32,361 nucleotides of DNA. Source: Clostridiales bacterium. GTDB taxonomy: Bacteria; Bacillota; Clostridia; Christensenellales; Borkfalkiaceae. Under the pieces are notes generated by a model. That model did not search any database. It was not told where the DNA came from and saw only the letters and a program-made list of their open reading frames with translations. The stretch covers positions 1 to 32,361 of the forward strand of contig SVHO01000016.1 of NCBI GenBank assembly GCA_015055725.1, in the 5' to 3' direction. The position numbers were made by a program, and so were the translations under genes. Positions 30,459 through 32,361 of this stretch are shown here, in pieces. How positions within the stretch are numbered: the first letter of the stretch is position 1; the number at the start of each line of letters is the position of its first letter.

Positions 30459-31310
30459 ATGTTTTTTTTAGTTTTTGCTGTTGTTTTTGTTGTTTTTGTG
30501 ATTTTTTTCTTACGTTGGCTTAGGTTTCGTCAAGTATTGCGAATTTTTAAAAAGCATAGTGTAATTGTTTATGGTGAAAAGGGTAGCGGTAAAGATTTGC
30601 TTTTTAGTAATGTTTGTTCTTATCGTAAATTGCCTTATTGTTCTAACGTAAATTATTGTGAGAATAATAATAAAGCTCCTATAAGATACCCTTTTAACCC
30701 TGTGTATATAAAATTGGGCGGTAATACTTATAAAAATTTTATGGATAATAATATTATTCCTTATGATTATCCTTTACCTGATAAAGTTGATTATTATATC
30801 TCTGACGCTGGTGTTTATTTCCCGTCTCATGCTGATATTGAACTTGATAAACGTTATCCGGAGGTTCCTATGTTTCAAGCTCTTTTGCGCCATTTGGGTG
30901 ACTCTGAGTTTCATTGTAATATTCAAGCATTGGATAGGCTTTGGAAAAAGATTAGAGAACAGGCTGGGCGTTATATCTTGTGTTTAGATTGTAAAGTTAA
31001 TAAAAAAGGGCGTGTTATTCAAAAAATTAGGGTTTATGACCGTTATCTGTCGGCACTTGATAAGGTTGAGCCTTTAAAAGTTCGTATGCCTTTATTTAGT
31101 ACAGGTGCTAAAACTGATATACGTTTAACTCGTAGCACTTTTCGTGCTAAATATGGTGTTATCGTTGATTATACTTTGAGGTATAAAAATAAATCTAAAT
31201 ATGATAGCAGGCGTTTTAAACGTTTGCTTGAAAATGGGGGAGAGTTCCCTAAAGTTGATAAAATTAATGTTTGTATGCAGGATATACCTGCTGTTGATGA
31301 GGTGATTTAA
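30459..31310 (+). CDS. Zot/pI-like phage assembly ATPase
   Basis: A 283-residue protein. A membrane helix at residues 1-18 is followed by a basic stretch (RWLRFRQVLRIFKKH) that should hold the rest in the cytoplasm. Walker A is GEKGSGKD (39-46), with Asp46 where Ser or Thr is usual. The Walker B-like strand is VDYYISDAG (Asp116). Zot/pI proteins power extrusion of filamentous phages. In Ff the membrane helix is near the C-terminus and leads into a periplasmic tail; here no such tail exists. ATG 30459 has AGGTG 7 bases upstream; an in-frame TTG at 30444 is less likely. Confidence 0.82.
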   Translation: MFFLVFAVVFVVFVIFFLRWLRFRQVLRIFKKHSVIVYGEKGSGKDLLFSNVCSYRKLPYCSNVNYCENNNKAPIRYPFNPVYIKLGGNTYKNFMDNNIIPYDYPLPDKVDYYISDAGVYFPSHADIELDKRYPEVPMFQALLRHLGDSEFHCNIQALDRLWKKIREQAGRYILCLDCKVNKKGRVIQKIRVYDRYLSALDKVEPLKVRMPLFSTGAKTDIRLTRSTFRAKYGVIVDYTLRYKNKSKYDSRRFKRLLENGGEFPKVDKINVCMQDIPAVDEVI

Positions 31311-31573
31311 TGTATGTTGTTATTGGTTTTATGATTTTTAGTTTATTATTCTCTTTGATTACTTTGTTTGATGTTATTGCTGACTCTATGAGGGCAAAAG
31401 GTGACTATAAACGCTTTTGTAAGTGTAAATGGATAAAAAGTATGTATCGTTTTTATTTGAGGCGTTATAATGCCCCTAAATCCGTTGATTTACGTGAGCA
31501 GTATAAAACCTTTGATGATTATTTTAAGGCTGAGATTGAACGTAAATTTGATTATGAGAGGTTTTTTGATTGA
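31310..31573 (+). CDS. Small membrane protein of the phage assembly operon
   Basis: An 87-residue protein with one N-terminal membrane helix (about 3-24) and a basic then acidic cytoplasmic tail containing CKC and several Tyr and Arg residues. It overlaps the ATPase gene by 1 base (TAATG) and the next gene by 1 base (TGATG read as TGA/ATG), so the three are tightly coupled. It may be an assembly partner of the ATPase. I recognise no family. Confidence 0.6.
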   Translation: MYVVIGFMIFSLLFSLITLFDVIADSMRAKGDYKRFCKCKWIKSMYRFYLRRYNAPKSVDLREQYKTFDDYFKAEIERKFDYERFFD

Positions 31574-32361
31574 TGAGTAATGATAATAATAAACCTCCAC
31601 TTTTTAAACGAATATTAAAAATTGTTTTAATCGTTGTTATTTGTTTAAATGTTGTGTTGTGTTCTTTTGTCTTGATTTTTGGTGTTTCTTCTTCTTGCAA
31701 AGAAGCGCGAGCTGATGAGGTTATTGATTTTTATAGTTTTCAAGGTTCGGACGTTTGGCTACCGACTAATTTTTGTACTTTAGAAACTTTTGATACTGAT
31801 ATAACTGTATCGCGTGATTATACTGTATCTGGTGCGCCTTTTGTTGATTTAACTTTTTCTGCTGGTTTAAATATCTCTGCTTTTGGCACTAATTCTGCTA
31901 TGTGTAATTTTAAAATAGCATTGCAGGACGCCGTTTATAATAATTCTGTTGTGACTGAGCTTGTTATCTCTAATGTTTATCAGTACGGGAACGCCTATTT
32001 ATCTACTTTATCTAAAAATTTTAGTTGTCTTGAAAATCCTTTATCTAAGTTTAACGTAGGTAATGCTGGTGAGGGTGACGTAAGGTTTTATTTGCCTGCT
32101 ACAACCGACGCTTTTTTTATTCCTTATGTTTACGTTTCGCCTGAAAATCAACAAAGTATTTGTCGTGCATTGTTAAGGGTTTTTAAATCTTCAGTTGATT
32201 TTAATTGTAATATTTATAAGGCTGTTATTGGGTCTCTTGATGTTTCTAATAGTTCTGTAAAAGTATATAGCGAAGATACATTATGTTCTCCGGGGGAAAC
32301 TTTTGATGCAGAGTCATTTAGCGAAAATCATTTATATATTTATTTTCCTAGCGTGTTAGCA
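31573..32361 (+). CDS. Secreted or membrane-anchored phage protein, 5' part (pIII-like candidate)
   Basis: An open frame of 263 codons runs off the window end without a stop. The N-terminus is polar and basic (KPPLFKRILK), then hydrophobic (16-36), then SSSCKEARADE, where A-R-A at 45-47 is a plausible signal peptidase site. The rest is a polar, Asn/Ser/Thr-rich extracellular-type sequence with scattered cysteines. Its position after the ATPase and its export signal suggest an adsorption or minor tip protein (pIII role), though in many filamentous phages this gene precedes the ATPase. The identity is inferred. Confidence 0.6.
   Translation, partial: MSNDNNKPPLFKRILKIVLIVVICLNVVLCSFVLIFGVSSSCKEARADEVIDFYSFQGSDVWLPTNFCTLETFDTDITVSRDYTVSGAPFVDLTFSAGLNISAFGTNSAMCNFKIALQDAVYNNSVVTELVISNVYQYGNAYLSTLSKNFSCLENPLSKFNVGNAGEGDVRFYLPATTDAFFIPYVYVSPENQQSICRALLRVFKSSVDFNCNIYKAVIGSLDVSNSSVKVYSEDTLCSPGETFDAESFSENHLYIYFPSVLA

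Larger units (their letters stand above)
27538..32361 (+). mobile_element. Integrated filamentous (inovirus-like) phage, left part
   Basis: The block holds an origin-like region, a HUH Rep, a divergent HTH repressor, several proteins under 90 residues, a coat-like protein with a terminator behind it, a Zot/pI-like ATPase and a secreted protein. This set and order is that of filamentous phages. The + coding strand is conspicuously T-rich, unlike the A-rich coding strands to its left and like known ssDNA phage genomes. No capsid, terminase, holin or transfer genes are present. The right end lies beyond the window. The left boundary is uncertain and is placed between the recombinase start (27437) and the terminator at 27575. 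Whether the element is active cannot be judged. Confidence 0.8.

Overview
The window reads as a low-GC, endospore-forming member of the Firmicutes (Clostridia-like). The evidence is a spoIIAA-spoIIAB-sigF operon, a spoVAC-AD-AE operon, yunB, a phenylalanine T-box leader, AT-rich coding sequence and consensus sigma-A promoters (TTGACA-N17-TATAAT). The species cannot be named from sequence alone.

Layout, left to right. Positions 1-1001 hold the 3' end of an unidentified gene and a leftward AraC-type regulator with an odd poly-serine N-terminus. A leftward operon of six tRNAs follows (Pro, Met/CAT, Asp, Phe, Thr, Tyr; 1232-1825), with its own promoter and tandem terminators. From 2018 to 6179 come the forespore sigma-F switch (spoIIAA, spoIIAB, sigF), a terminator, a sigma-G-type promoter, spoVAC-AD-AE and yunB. 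Next is a Phe-specific T-box driving pheS-pheT and then mutS2. After these lie a small membrane-protein gene split by a -1 frame change, a cysteine desulfurase-thiI pair (tRNA 4-thiouridine), and a leftward class A penicillin-binding protein. A tight rightward run miaB-mutS-mutL-miaA-PLP enzyme joins tRNA modification to mismatch repair. LexA, a tiny Cys-rich protein and a XerS-like tyrosine recombinase end the chromosomal part at about 27.44 kb.

From about 27.5 kb to the window end the DNA changes character: the + strand becomes very T-rich and the genes become short. This is the left part of an integrated filamentous (inovirus-like) phage. It has a replication-origin region (nested inverted repeats, repeated dyads, a GC-rich hairpin, iterons) and a HUH-type Rep. 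A divergent HTH repressor faces three evenly spaced operators. Then come two small cytoplasmic proteins, a coat-like protein with a very strong ribosome binding site and a terminator right behind it, two more tiny membrane proteins, a Zot/pI-like assembly ATPase, a small membrane protein and the start of a secreted protein that runs off the window. The right end of the phage is not in view.

The most interesting points concern this prophage. It lies directly upstream of a Xer recombinase gene, which suggests use of a dif-like site. Its operators share a decamer with the LexA box of the host lexA gene. Its ATPase has an N-terminal membrane anchor and no extracytoplasmic tail, as might suit export through a single membrane. 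A second lead is a possible programmed -1 frameshift (U UUU UUA in the correct phase) in the small membrane-protein gene after mutS2.
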